This document shows, one piece after another, positions 23,267-41,213 of a stretch of 64,000 nt of DNA. The stretch is taken from contig OZ020486.1 in NCBI GenBank assembly GCA_963971405.1, forward strand, positions 23,955,419-24,019,418, in the 5' to 3' direction. How positions within the stretch are numbered: the first letter of the stretch is position 1; each line of letters begins with the position of its first letter. The DNA comes from Psococerastis gibbosa (lineage: Eukaryota > Arthropoda > Insecta > Psocodea > Psocidae). A model generated the notes under the pieces. The model was given only the letters and a program-made list of their open reading frames with translations, did not search any database and was not told the origin of the DNA. A program made the translations under genes and the position numbers.

Positions 23267-24406
23267 ATGTTGTTTTATTTGATGGCGTGACGTTGCTTGT
23301 TGGCTGTATGCGTATACGTACGAGTTGGTCAAGGGAAGATGAGTGAAATTATGCGAATGCTTGTAACGCAGCAGGATTCGGTTTAGAACAGCCAAGTTGT
23401 TGCAGCCAAATGTGATAGGATGCCGTAAATACCTATCGTCGTTTTTTTTATCTGTTTAATGTAGCCTTAAATGTGACACTCGTTCCCATGCTTGGTTAAG
23501 TCGAACTAACACCTGTTATAAAGTCAATGATAAGCATGTCATAGCTTGCCAATTGGCACTTGTTGTCGGTGTGGGAGGACATGGAGGAGTGAACTAGTAT
23601 CCCAATGGCTAGAAACACATTCGGAAACCATACCAATAATGACCGATGGGGGGACCGTTGGCAGGCCAAGCTTCAATGGGTCACACTACATGAAGGCCTA
23701 CTTCCAAAAAAAGCCATTGAATAACAATATATAGGTACCGTTACCTTAGAAGTCCTTCTGCAATTCATAGCGTGACTATGGACTGATAAGCCATGGCGCA
23801 CAAATGTATTAATAATATTTACTAATTAAAAGATGTTCAAGTTAGTTTCGATGACGACCCATCAGCCCGGATTCATGTAGTAGACGGCTCATAATAATAC
23901 TCTATTATTGTGATTATTTTTGTACCATTCCCATTACTATTGAACAATAACCAAAGCCTGACCATACAAATGGCTATTCCAAAACATTTAAAGGATATCA
24001 AGTTCAAAACGCTGCAAGAGTCATCTTTCACAGTTTGTAATGCAAAATTACTTATATTAACTTAAAATTTATTGTCTTTTATTTCTATTTTATACAGTAA
24101 GCTAGCAAACCTTGCGTATAGGTGTGTCACAATAATAGCATCTAAAGTTGCTTTCAAAAATATAAGGATGCAATACATAGGTCTACTTTCATCACACTGT
24201 GCGCAGTCATGTCAATGTATTTTTAGCCAGAATAGTTTGATAACAATCTCGTATAACATATGTTTAAAACTATAAATAATCGGGACATGAGGTACCGGTA
24301 GTATGACGATCATCATCACCACTTTAGGCATGTTTTAATTTAATTACCTACGCTTTCTTATGTCTCTCACAGCCTAAAGTTTTGAAACTCGCTCTATCCA
24401 CGCGTA
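23267..24406. other. Intergenic, no feature seen
   Basis: This lies between the 3' ends of a plus-strand and a minus-strand gene, so it should hold both 3' UTRs. I could not mark a poly(A) site with confidence. The sequence is AT-rich without clear repeats. Confidence 0.3.
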
Positions 24407-32138
<7,732 letters not shown>

Positions 32139-33210
32139 CTAAAACGGACAGACATTTTCTTCCACGGAGTTGACCTTGATGTGTGCTTATTACTTCTGTT
32201 TCATAACGGAATGTGAAGATATCACTGGAAAGAGCAGAGAAGGCAAAATTAGTTGGGACGAGAAGCTTTTACTCACTTTTATAGGAATATATAGGTCTAT
32301 GGCCACTACGCTGCAAATATTCGTACTTTCACCAGTGACTAACGTTCCTACTGTATGTACGTACTTGCAGGTGTTACACTGGCTTGTCATACTAAAATAG
32401 TAAAGGTCTATTTACCAAATTCGAAGGTACTCTCTTATCTTTCTTATGTATTTTTTCTTAGTAAAGCTGGCTCTGAATATTGCTGTATGCATAATATAGA
32501 ACGCTACGTAGGCTGCAGCTTTTTAACTGAAGATAGGGAATTTAGATTTACATGGACTACCTACATTCTGGTAGGCTACCACCACAGTAGGCCTATATCT
32601 ATTCAGGTAAGCCATTAAACGCACGTGGTAGGTTAAAATTTAAATTAATTAGGTACTCGTATAGTTGGCACCTACAGTAGATTAACATTTGAATAAGCTA
32701 GATACTAAAACTAGTTAGGCAGGTTCTCCATCCTTCAAGTATTACAGTAGGTATATACTTATAAATTATACTAGTGGACCCGGCTTCCTGTTCCACATTT
32801 TGTTTGTATACTTTTTGAGCTGTTTAGTATAGGTACTTTCAATGTCGATGCTATTTTAATTTCATATCCTTTATGTACTTTTTGGTCTGGGAAATATCGG
32901 GGGGGGGGGGGGTCGCAAGAAGTCCAAAGCACCCCACCAGAGTTGCATCACAGTCTGATTAGTGGTTTCGGACGTATCGAAGAACAAAACGTGGTAATTT
33001 CTATATACGTATTATATATCGTACAAGAAGATACACACAGTTACTGCACATGTAGATTTGAATGGTCCTTACAAAAGTCTCCCGCCATTGGGTTTCAAAT
33101 CATTTAAACTTTAGGTCCCTGACCGTTCATATAATAATATACTGTATATAGGTAGCCTATACAATACATCGCAGTAACCTTATCAGTTATCTATTTGATA
33201 TTGAAAAATT
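32139..33210. other. Upstream of esterase; no first exon identified
   Basis: The esterase promoter or a long first intron must begin here. A G run lies at 32900-32913. I looked for a minus-strand ATG exon ending in phase 1 and encoding a signal peptide and found none that convinced me. Confidence 0.3.
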
Positions 33211-33834
33211 TGTCGGTAGGCAGGCTGTAACTACTATACATATATTATATACAATGTTGACTTATGATGTTTTACAAGGGACCTACGACAGGCTATTTGG
33301 GAATTATTGAAGCCTATTACATACGCGTGTTTTGGTCATAGATTTCAGTGTGCACGCTTTTTTTTTGTCGGTATAGGCAGGCTATAACTACTATACAAAT
33401 ATTATATACATTGTTGACTAATGATGTTTTACAAGGGACCTACGACAGGCTATTTGGGAATTATTGAAGCCTATTACATACGCGTCTTTTGGTCATAGAT
33501 TTCAGTGTGCACGCTTTTTTTTTGTCGGTATAGGCAGGCTATAACTACTATACAAATATTATATACATTGTTGACTAATGATGTTTTACAAGGGACCTAC
33601 GACAGGCTATTTGGGAATTATTGAAGCCTATTGCATACGCGCCTTTTGGTCATAGATTTCAGTGTGCACGCTTTTTTTTGTCGGTATAGGCAGGCTATAA
33701 CTACTATACAAATATTATATACATTGTTGACTAATGATGTTTTACAAGGGACCTACGACAGGCTATTTGGGAATTATTGAAGCCTATTACATACGCGTCT
33801 TTTGGTCACAGATTTCAGTATGCACGCTTTTTTT
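33211..33834. repeat. Tandem repeat, 4 units of ~156 bp
   Basis: Units start with 'tgtcggta' at 33211, 33366, 33523 and 33679, giving periods of 155, 157 and 156. Each unit runs 'aggcaggctataactactat', 'gttttacaagggacctacga', 'caggctatttgggaattatt', 'ggtcatagatttcagt' and ends in a T run. The last three are nearly identical; the first is slightly diverged. No ORF spans units. A short satellite-like array. Confidence 0.92.
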
Positions 33835-33839
33835 CTTCC

Positions 33840-34415
33840 AGTAGAGAGTACAGTGTCAAGGACGTCAAGGTGAGGCCCATCAGCAGTCAGAAAGTTTAAC
33901 ACATAATAAATGACAGTTGTTGTCTTCATGGTAAAATAAAAATATACACTAGGGCTGAGCTGCAGGCTACTAGCGGGGTGGATAGCGAATAGGCCCCCAG
34001 ATATGGTGGTTAGCTGCGAATACAACGAATAAGCACTCCCTGACCAAGCAGCGGCATAATTGGAGGGTGTCGTGGCAAGTATGGTAGTGCAGGCTTCTCT
34101 AGAAAAAGCTACAATAGCCTGAGGTTGGCTATGTGCCACCACTAAATAAGCAAACACTACTAGGGCACACATTTGTCCTGGGGTTGGACCCCGAAGGCGG
34201 AGGAACTCAATGATGAGTCAACGGCATAAGGATGTAGAAGGCAACGGGAAACCACTGCATTACAATTCCCTAGTAGTCAACATGACTAAGTACTTTTGAT
34301 ACTCTACTTCCTTTTGGGGAGTGCGAAGTACGATATTTATGTGTCTACGATTGCCATGATGATCGCCAATCTTCGATAGAAGAGGCATTTGAAGAAAAAG
34401 AAGAAGCCTAACTAG
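33840..34415 (+). mobile_element. Retroposon copy with GAA-type 3' tail
   Basis: The 3' 60 bases ('ttgccatgatgatcgccaat', 'cttcgatagaagaggcattt') and an A/G-rich tail are shared with 15529-15622. Upstream, 'aaggcaacgggaaaccactg' resembles phrases common in arthropod retroposons. A 132-codon open frame on the minus strand across this block has no exon borders or recognisable domain and I do not call it a gene. The 5' limit is uncertain because it abuts the tandem array. Confidence 0.5.
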
Positions 34416-34449
34416 GCTACTGAATACAATAGTTGCTGTCAACCGCACT

Positions 34450-35150
34450 CGACTGACAATTTAAGAGCAATGGAACACCTCTATTATTTTTTTTTTATAA
34501 ATGTATAGGCTATTATACTATAGTTTGCAGTACCATAGCCAGACAAATAATATGGTAGACCGTCATTAGTGTACCATTACTGATGTTATTAAAACGTGCA
34601 AAAACGTGCTAAAGGTATTATTACCATCAATAATTAGGTAAGCAGTTAAAAGGGCATAGTACAAGACATTACATTTTATCTGGTATATCTATAGTCTATC
34701 AAGGACGAATATGACTGATTTCTTGAATAGAATCCAAAGTCTGTTTTTAGAAGTTCAAACCCCATATGGAATTATTATAGGACAATATAGCCTACGATAA
34801 TAGTTTAAGACATACTATCTTATGTGAGATGCTGGGAATCAGAATAACTCTGTTATATACTTGTCTTGTATGTCTCCCGATTATGCAATTTTCACTCGCT
34901 CTTGCTAGCGTCAGGTTCAAACAACTAGACCTATAGCAACGGCATTATAGTTACATATTATATATTTATAATGATATCAACTAGGTACCTAGTAGCGTAA
35001 CGGTCACCTTTGAAAACAGCGAGGATCATTGGAAACAATGGCACAAGCAGCAATGTGGTTTTGTCACGATAGAGATAGGTAATTAAATGAATCTAGGCCT
35101 ACCTACTTGTAATCTAATATTGAAAGAACCGGTACGAGTGACTCCGTACC
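34450..35150. other. Intergenic, no feature seen
   Basis: AT-rich sequence without exons or repeats that I can support. Confidence 0.3.
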
Positions 35151-35152
35151 AA

Positions 35153-35492
35153 TGGCGGATCCACGGGGGGGGGGGGGTGTCAGGGGGGACATGACCCCCC
35201 TCAAAAATGAGTAAATTCATAAGATACCCAGTAAAAAAAAAAAAAAATGAATAAAACTCAACTTTTCAACAAAAAAATTACCCTTTAGACTTAGGCGGGG
35301 TTTCCACATACGTCAATGGTCAATGATAAATATGGTTTTGACGTGGTAGCAGACATTTTTAGTATGTCTTCAATGTCTACTAAAACGTCAATATCACATT
35401 TATCATTGACCATTGACGTATGTGGAAACCCCGCCTAACAATAAACTTGTGACCCCCCCCCCCCCTAAATTTTCCGCTGGATCCGCCCTTGC
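35153..35492 (+). mobile_element. Family B foldback element, interrupted by family A
   Basis: The left end ATGGCGGATCCACGGGGG and right end CCGCTGGATCCGCCCTTG are inverted; G and C runs lie just inside. The body 'taaatgagtaaattcataag' ... 'caacttttcaacaaaaaa' ... 'aataaacttgtgacccc' matches the uninterrupted copy at 49160-49297. At the TTA before 'caataaacttgtg' it is split by the 142-bp foldback at 35294-35435. Confidence 0.8.
35294..35435. mobile_element. Foldback element, family A (142 bp), nested
   Basis: The palindrome has GGCGGGGTTTCCACATACGT at the left and its complement at the right, flanked by TTA and TAA. It lies inside the family B element at 35153-35492. Interior phrase 'gacgtggtagcagacat' is shared with other family A copies. 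No ORF. Confidence 0.85.
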
Positions 35493-35576
35493 TCCGTACA
35501 AGCATTACTATTTATCAATTAGTTCAGGTGCCGTATTATATAATTATGAGTACGGTAATGTAGATAATTGTCCTAA

Positions 35577-35970
35577 AGCGCGGTTCCACCGACCTGTAAA
35601 TGCAAAATACACATACGGTGACGTGGTAGCAGATATCATTAATAAAGGCGGGGTTTCCACCGACCTCTCATTGCAGAATGCAAATGACATTGACGGAAAT
35701 TTTTGTTTTACTCTATGCCTTAGTTAAAATTGATCAACAATCATAGAGTAAAATCACAAACAAACAAACTAAAATTAAAAAATGGCGTCATGGGATATGT
35801 TAAGTACAAACATTTTAATAGATAACTATAAAAAGAAAAATTTAAATTTCCGTCAATGTCATTTGCATTCTGCAATGAGAGGTCGGTGGAAACCCCGCCT
35901 TTATTAATGATATCTGCTACTACGTCACCGTATGTGTATTTTGCACTTGCAGGTCGGTGCAAACCGCGCC
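35577..35970. mobile_element. Composite family A foldback (394 bp, element in element)
   Basis: The outer arms (ends GCGCGGTTCCACCGACCTG; inner part 'gtagcagatatcattaata') enclose at the exact centre a second foldback, 35647-35899, with its own ends GGCGGGGTTTCCACCGACCT and complement. TAA flanks both outer ends as a direct target duplication. The inner loop is non-palindromic and reads 'aaaatggcgtcatgggatat'; it is shared with the composites at 46189, 54440 and 57342. Open frames across it come from the arms and are not genes. Confidence 0.85.
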
Positions 35971-35984
35971 TAAGGGTTAAATTT

Positions 35985-36545
35985 CTGATGGCTCGATTTT
36001 CCCTAACCTAAAGCACTGATTTATCGAAGGGACGATTGCATAGTCTAGAGCTAGCAGACAGTAATAATAGACAGTAATATTGGTATGCAATGCATTGGGG
36101 CACAGATTATCCACAATTCCTTTACCAAAAATAATACTGTTTTCTTAAAAAACAAAACCTTCCTTGAAAAGATAACCTATTCCATTTTGTTACTCTATTC
36201 AGCACCTGAAGCATACCTGAAGTTAGAAAGCATCGATAGGCAGGCTTTTTAGTAATTTTTCACGGACATAGAACCTTTTCGTACTTTCTTGCACCCTGAA
36301 CCAAACTTATCTTGGGGGAAACGATCTATGTAGTGGGTTTTCTTCACAACTCAATTATCAACCACCAAAATATAGGCCCATTTAATAAAATATTGTTGGA
36401 ACCGCTTTTGACAAATAATTTTTAGTAGTTGTTTTTTAGTTTTCTGGGTGCGAAATCCCCCAAAATAGAGTTAGCCCCAAATAGAAAAAAATCCGCCGCG
36501 AACCCAGATATTCGGGGCTTCGCGTCTCGCAGCTCAACCCCGCAG
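35985..36545 (+). mobile_element. Repeat family E copy, 5' part
   Basis: Blocks 'cctgaagttagaaagcatcg' with 'atag' after it, 'ttggtatgcaatgcattg' and later 'gagttagccccaaata' occur in the same order at 7620-7850 and in part at 55860-56275. It is non-coding and lacks the terminal CTTTCC block seen in fuller copies. Confidence 0.5.
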
Positions 36546-37084
36546 TTGCTAGAGACTTGGTTGCCGGGAACTGACGGGTTGACAGATGGACATATGATTA
36601 CATTTTAAGAGGATATGGATCGCACCCCTGGCTCACCCAAAAATCAGTCAATTACTACATTATATTTCATTTAAAACGTAAGCTACAAATAAAAATTAGG
36701 TGTATCCAGGTCCTGGATTTTCTACATCCAGGATTCCAAGTACTTCACTTATACAATGCATGAAATTTTAGTCCTCCGTTAAGTTAGTCACACAATTACA
36801 CCAAAAATTAAAAATCCTAATGAGAAGGCTATGAAGTAGCCTATAGTCCTCTGCAACTTTCCTAGTAAAATGACGGAGTAAATTAAATAAAAAAGGCGTC
36901 ACCAATAACAACATTCCACATCCTCTTAAGGAGATATCAATTGTAGATGTATAGGTTTCTCTACATTATGATGCACTGTATGGACAGTGTGTGGTTTTCA
37001 CTAACACAGATTGGCGGAGTAGGTAACGTGTAGTCTTGTAACCAGTTTTAATTCTGACATTTTTGAATTACAAAAATTCTCCTA

Positions 37085-37197
37085 CCTATATATGTATAAC
37101 ATGTAAAATATCTCAAAAGTGGGCGGCCCAGGGAGAAACTTTCGGGGGGGGGGGCACCCCCCCCCCGGCCACCCCTGTAGCGCCGCCACTGCATCAA
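37085..37197 (-). mobile_element. Family C foldback end (GCGGCGCTA type)
   Basis: The phrase 'atgtaaaatatctcaaaa', a G run, a C run and the end 'tagcgccgccactgca' match the right half of the element at 50662-50884. The left half is missing or unrecognisable. Confidence 0.55.
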
Positions 37198-37251
37198 TAT
37201 ATAGAGATTGCTCATGGCAAGAGGATGTTTTAACTTTATCGCATGTACTCA

Positions 37252-37427
37252 AGGCCGTAGCTAGGATTTTCCTTCGGGGGTTCTGAAATTTCATACGATA
37301 TTACATAGTAGCTTTTATTTTTCCTCCCAAAATCCGATTCTATCTAGTGTCAAGGCATTTTATTTCGGGGGGGGGGGGGCGGGAGGTGGTGACGCCCATG
37401 AACCCCCCCCCCCTGGCTACGGCCTTG
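37252..37427. mobile_element. Family D foldback element (AAGGCCGTAGC type)
   Basis: AAGGCCGTAGCTAGGATTTT at the left and CCCTGGCTACGGCCTTG at the right are inverted, with a G run near 37367 and a C run near 37405 just inside. The relative at 58203-58386 has the same layout, and 49590-49850 another. No ORF. Confidence 0.7.
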
Positions 37428-38195
37428 CATGTACGGTACTCAATCAATTAGCCTGAAGTTGCTGCCTCTGTCCTTTGTCAACCCCAAGCATGGTACACTC
37501 ATGTACGATATGAAGATCAGTTTCTGACAAATTTTGCATTTATTAATAGTGGCATGCATGCTAATGAGTAATTCGATCACAGATAATTATATTAGGCTAA
37601 CATTACCGACAGACAGTAAAATAAGCTGAGCCATTTATGATCGACACAGTTACCTAAACTATGAAAAACCTCATAATATCATTACAGAACTATTTCCAAT
37701 GTGACCTTGGAGGAGTGACATAAAAGCTACGACAATGGAATTTAAATACCGCATTACATACCAATGCGATAGCTTAGGTAACGCCGCCGCCGCAGCGGTA
37801 GGCAATTTTTAGCAGAAAAATAACAATAAAAGTATTCCAAGAACAATAGTATACCTGATGAGCTGCAATATAAATGAAAGTGTGTTGGCAGTCCGCCTTA
37901 GACCTCAGTGGTAGCATACTTTGATAGTCTTGTCATAAACAAGCCAACAAAACATTCACTTTCTCTCTAGATAGAAAGACCACAGAGACAAAAACTAAGC
38001 GGGAAAACTCGTGCACATAGTGTTTCGCACAAAAGCAAGAAAAGATAACCCGCCGCAGGGCAAGAAATTTCGCAAGACAAGTAGAGGAACACGCTATACA
38101 AGAAGTGGTTTACATTTCGGCAAGAAACAATGCAAGTCAAGAAATGTTAATTCTTGACTTGTTTTGCCTCTCGCGAATGCGACTAAATAAATAAA

Positions 38196-38398
38196 ATAAA
38201 TAAATAGGGGCTTTTTATTGTTTCTATTACTAAGCCAACCTAGCGGAGTTAGGACTATAAAGCCCTCTCTTACACTCAACTAGGATGACCCGGGACCGCC
38301 TGCTTTACATGCCCTCCGAAGCATGGCCAGAAAAAGACTCGAACCAACAACCTTTCGGGTGAAAGTCAGAGTCCGTACCACTACGCTGCATGTCCTGA
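38196..38398 (-). mobile_element. tRNA-derived SINE copy 2
   Basis: On the minus strand the head 'gcagcgtagtggtacggact' carries an A-box-like region and GGTTCGAGTC a B box. The body and the end 'ggcttagtaata' with an A-rich tail match the SINE at 19808-19998. About 200 bp; probably near full length. Confidence 0.8.
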
Positions 38399-38766
38399 CG
38401 ACTACAGTGGTGCATGAAATTTGATGGACTAGGTATTCAGCTGATGCTGCTGCTGGTCCATTAGTTATAATGCTTAGAAATTGGAAAAATCATGACAGCA
38501 TAGTGTTCTTTTTTTATCGAATTGAAGCTCAATAACAGTGAGATAAGATAAGGTACTGTTTATTTCAAAGGTATTCGAAGAATACATAGAAATCGTTGCG
38601 TACAATATAAATAATACAAAATAATCACTATAACTAATCGGGCGTCGGAGACGTCCAACGGGCACATATTATTATAAACCAAAATACAGAGGAGTATATC
38701 TCCTGAGAGGTTGTAATATTTTATATGATGTTTGATTCTGTACACTTGTAAGGCTTCTCACTTTCG

Positions 38767-38880
38767 GACGTCTCTTAAAAAATGACATGCTACGTAAAAA
38801 ATTAGCACCCCAAAATTTGTTATTTTTATTGAATTTTTGTTTTGGGGTGCCAATTCTTTACGTAGCATGTCCTCTTAAAC
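38767..38880. repeat. Foldback palindrome (ACATGCTACGTAAA type)
   Basis: Left arm 'acatgctacgtaaaaaatta' then 'gcaccccaaaa'. The right arm is the complement ending 'tttacgtagcatgt'. Arms of about 33-40 bases with a loop of some 25 A/T-rich bases. No coding potential. Confidence 0.7.
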
Positions 38881-38894
38881 TGGAAACAGTTACT

Positions 38895-39075
38895 CAAGGG
38901 CGGATTTTGCCTCCAATTTAGGGGGGGGGGGGTCAGCGGGCAGGTTCAGTGGATTATAACATTAAAAAACATAATTATTTTTAATTAACCCGTTGTTATC
39001 TAGTGTAAGTTCATTTTATTGGGGGGGGGGGGGTCCGGACCGTCTGACCCCCCACCCCTAAAATCCGCCCTTGCA
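38895..39075. mobile_element. Foldback element with CAAGGGCGGAT ends
   Basis: Ends CAAGGGCGGATTTTGCC and CCTAAAATCCGCCCTTG are inverted, with a 12-base G run inside each end of the body. They resemble the right end of family B, suggesting a related group. It lies 20 bases downstream of the donor of the exon at 39096-39309, so inside that gene's first intron. Confidence 0.65.
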
Positions 39076-39095
39076 CTTACTAAGCATGAATTTAC

Positions 39096-39309
39096 CTGTA
39101 AATGCGATTGACGTGATAGGAAGTTGCAAACCACCCGATTCGCATGAGATCCACCTGCTTCATTCCGTAGATAAGAGTGTTGACAGTTTCGTAGTCGACT
39201 CCCAATCCCAAATTACGCACAAAAACTTGACGAACTTTGTTGCGGTATAATGTCTGTTGCAGGGTGTTTGATACAGGCGGTGAAGCCATTTTTAGTACTC
39301 TTAATATCA
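39096..39309 (-). CDS. Coding exon of an unrecognised small protein (5' part)
   Basis: An acceptor (CCTTTTGCAG) precedes the exon at 39309 and a donor (TACAG|GTAAAT) ends it at 39096. From ATG 39289 it codes 64 residues plus two bases: starts MASPPVSNTLQQTLYRNKVR, continues basic and then with LGLGVDYETVNTLIYGM and QVDLMRIGWFAT. The frame is open from the acceptor, so the ATG is probable but not certain. The look (small, basic N-end, then a hydrophobic-aromatic part) recalls small mitochondrial proteins, but I cannot name it. No partner exon in phase 2 was found downstream. It does not join in phase with the exon at 51532-51705. Confidence 0.5.
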
Positions 39310-40059
39310 CTGCAAAAGGCCTCCGGTAAATCAGCTTACAATTGTTTTCAACAGATACATTTACACCAACAACTACCCTAGCGGAAATAGTTACTTCAAG
39401 TCATCAAATCAATCTTATTAGGTCAAATAAACTAATTATGTTCAGAACATGCGGGGTACACAATAATACAATGCAAACCGGATTGTAATTTTGTAGTTCC
39501 ATGTGCCTAGCACGAGTCTATCAGCTGGAAGGATCAAGGATGCAGGAGGTTGGCTTTTAATCATGAACTCTACGTACGTTCCACTCCTACTGCCCCCGTA
39601 TTGGAGGAACGGGGAAAATCATGACAGCATAGAAAGGAAATTGAGCGATTAGTGCTGAGGACAAGCTTCCATCAGCATTCGCTGAATGTAAATGAGAAAC
39701 ATTGAGAACAAATCGGTCTGTGACTCTGAGGCTATTGAAAGTTTGCAACATCAAACGTTAAATTGAAAATAACAGAAAAATTTAGTAATTTAAAAAAAAA
39801 TAGATAAGATCTAAACTCGTCTTTTATCAGTCATTGAAATGCAATTGAACCTGACATTGATGATAGGCCTTAACAAGTTTCGAGCATAGACATGCTTCCG
39901 AATTCCGAATAATCCATATTCGATATGCACAGAAGACTCCCCGCACAGAGAACGTTCATCATATAACGAGCACCTTCCTATGTAGTGAACATTCCAGTTT
40001 CTATAAACAAAACAGTTGTGAAGAACAAGAAGTTAGGTCAAGAGATTTCGACACCTACG

Positions 40060-40290
40060 AAGTACAACTCCGACTCCCTGGCTGCGACTAATAAGAGTAA
40101 GTCATTTTGGAATGTGTTACCCCAAATCTTCAAAGAACCGCTTCACTAGCAATTTAAATCCACACTCAAAGTGTTTCTTATCCAAAATGTTTTTTATAAA
40201 CAACGGCAGCCATCTCAAATATCATTTGGAATAGAATTTGTACTGTAACTGTAATTTGTAACGCAATTTCTTGTTTACTGTGAATAGGAT
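40060..40290 (+). mobile_element. Decayed non-LTR RT C-terminus
   Basis: In plus frames, phrases such as KSFWNVLPQIFKEPL and FKSTLKVFL follow the common C-terminal pattern of CR1/Jockey-like reverse transcriptases ('..SFWN.LP....... FK..L..L'). Stops interrupt it. It directly precedes, but seems separate from, the RNase H fragment at 40318. Confidence 0.4.
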
Positions 40291-40317
40291 GACCTAGGTC
40301 TCCCATTTCATTTATCG

Positions 40318-41213
40318 AATCGAAATAAAAAAAAGTGCCATCGAAACAATCCACGAACTCTACCCATCTCAAGACTGGCTGCATGTCTACACTGACGGAT
40401 CCTACATTCCCGAAACAAATGCTGCTGGTGCTGGATCCTTCTGCAAGTTCTTCCAGTTAAGTTCTGCCGTAGGAAAAAACGCAAGCAACTTTGATGGCGA
40501 AATGTGTGCAATCATCGAAGCGGCTAAGAAGATACAAACCCTCGACGTGACACCAAACAAGGTCGTGTTCCTAATAGACTCTCAGGCTGCCATTCGATCC
40601 CTCAGTAGCAACAACAGCACGGACTGCCATCGCACTATTCTCTGCCGCAACACCATAGCTAACCTAATCAATGCGGGACGGGATGTTCGACTTCAATGGG
40701 TCCCAAGCCACGTCGGCCTCGATGGCAATGAAAAGGCAGATGAAATGGCAAAAAAAGGAGCAGAATCCGAGCAACCTGAGATCCACCAAACCCTCCAGGC
40801 GGCAAAGAATCAAATTAACACAATTGTCTCAAAACATTCAAAAAACATCCTCAAGAACCTAAGCACTGGAAAAGTATGGGAAAAGCTTGCGACTCCAGGC
40901 CACATCCCAGCTAACCTCGAGAGAAGTGAAGCAGTCACCCGGTTCCGTCTCGAGACTGGCCACGACTACCTGCAGGCACACCTCTGCCGGTTCTTTCGTC
41001 GGGGTGACTCAGATGTGTGTCCCCTCTGCTCCTCCGGGACCATGGTCGCAAGTCACCTACACACCTGCTCCAGACTCAAGCATCTACCTGCTGATCTAAC
41101 AAAGAGATACTGGGAGGCTCGGCGTCAAATGGCTCTACTGCCACAAACGGGCGTTGGCTAAACTAAACTAACTAACTATTTATATAATGAAAATAAAGGT
41201 TATTATTATTATT
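40318..41213 (+). mobile_element. 5'-truncated non-LTR retrotransposon, RNase H end
   Basis: One open frame from about 40318 to the TAA ending at 41161 encodes an RNase H domain: VYTDGS (first Asp), DGEMCAI (Glu), FLIDSQAA (Asp) and WVPSHVGLDGNEKADEMA (His/Asp). All catalytic residues are present. It is followed by a Cys/His knuckle, CPLCSSGTMVASHLHTC. The 3' end has AATAAAGG and a TTA-repeat tail (41195-41213). RNase H after RT plus a short-repeat tail is typical of I/Jockey-group LINEs. RT and endonuclease are absent, so this is a 5'-truncated insertion; the uninterrupted frame suggests it is young. Confidence 0.85.

Noticed and set aside
33774-34172. 132-codon minus-strand ORF as a secreted protein gene
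   Set aside because: It overlaps the tandem array and a repeated retroposon, has no recognisable domain, and lacks splice or conservation evidence.
34995-35060. Minus-strand ATG exon ending AAAG|GTGACC, phase 1, as the missing esterase first exon
   Set aside because: The phase fits, but from the ATG it would supply only seven residues, far fewer than the missing N-terminus, and the open frame upstream has no earlier ATG before a stop.
35413-35962. Two opposite ORFs with the same peptide (HRPVNAKYTYGDVVADIINK-like)
   Set aside because: They are the two arms of the composite foldback read on opposite strands, not protein genes.
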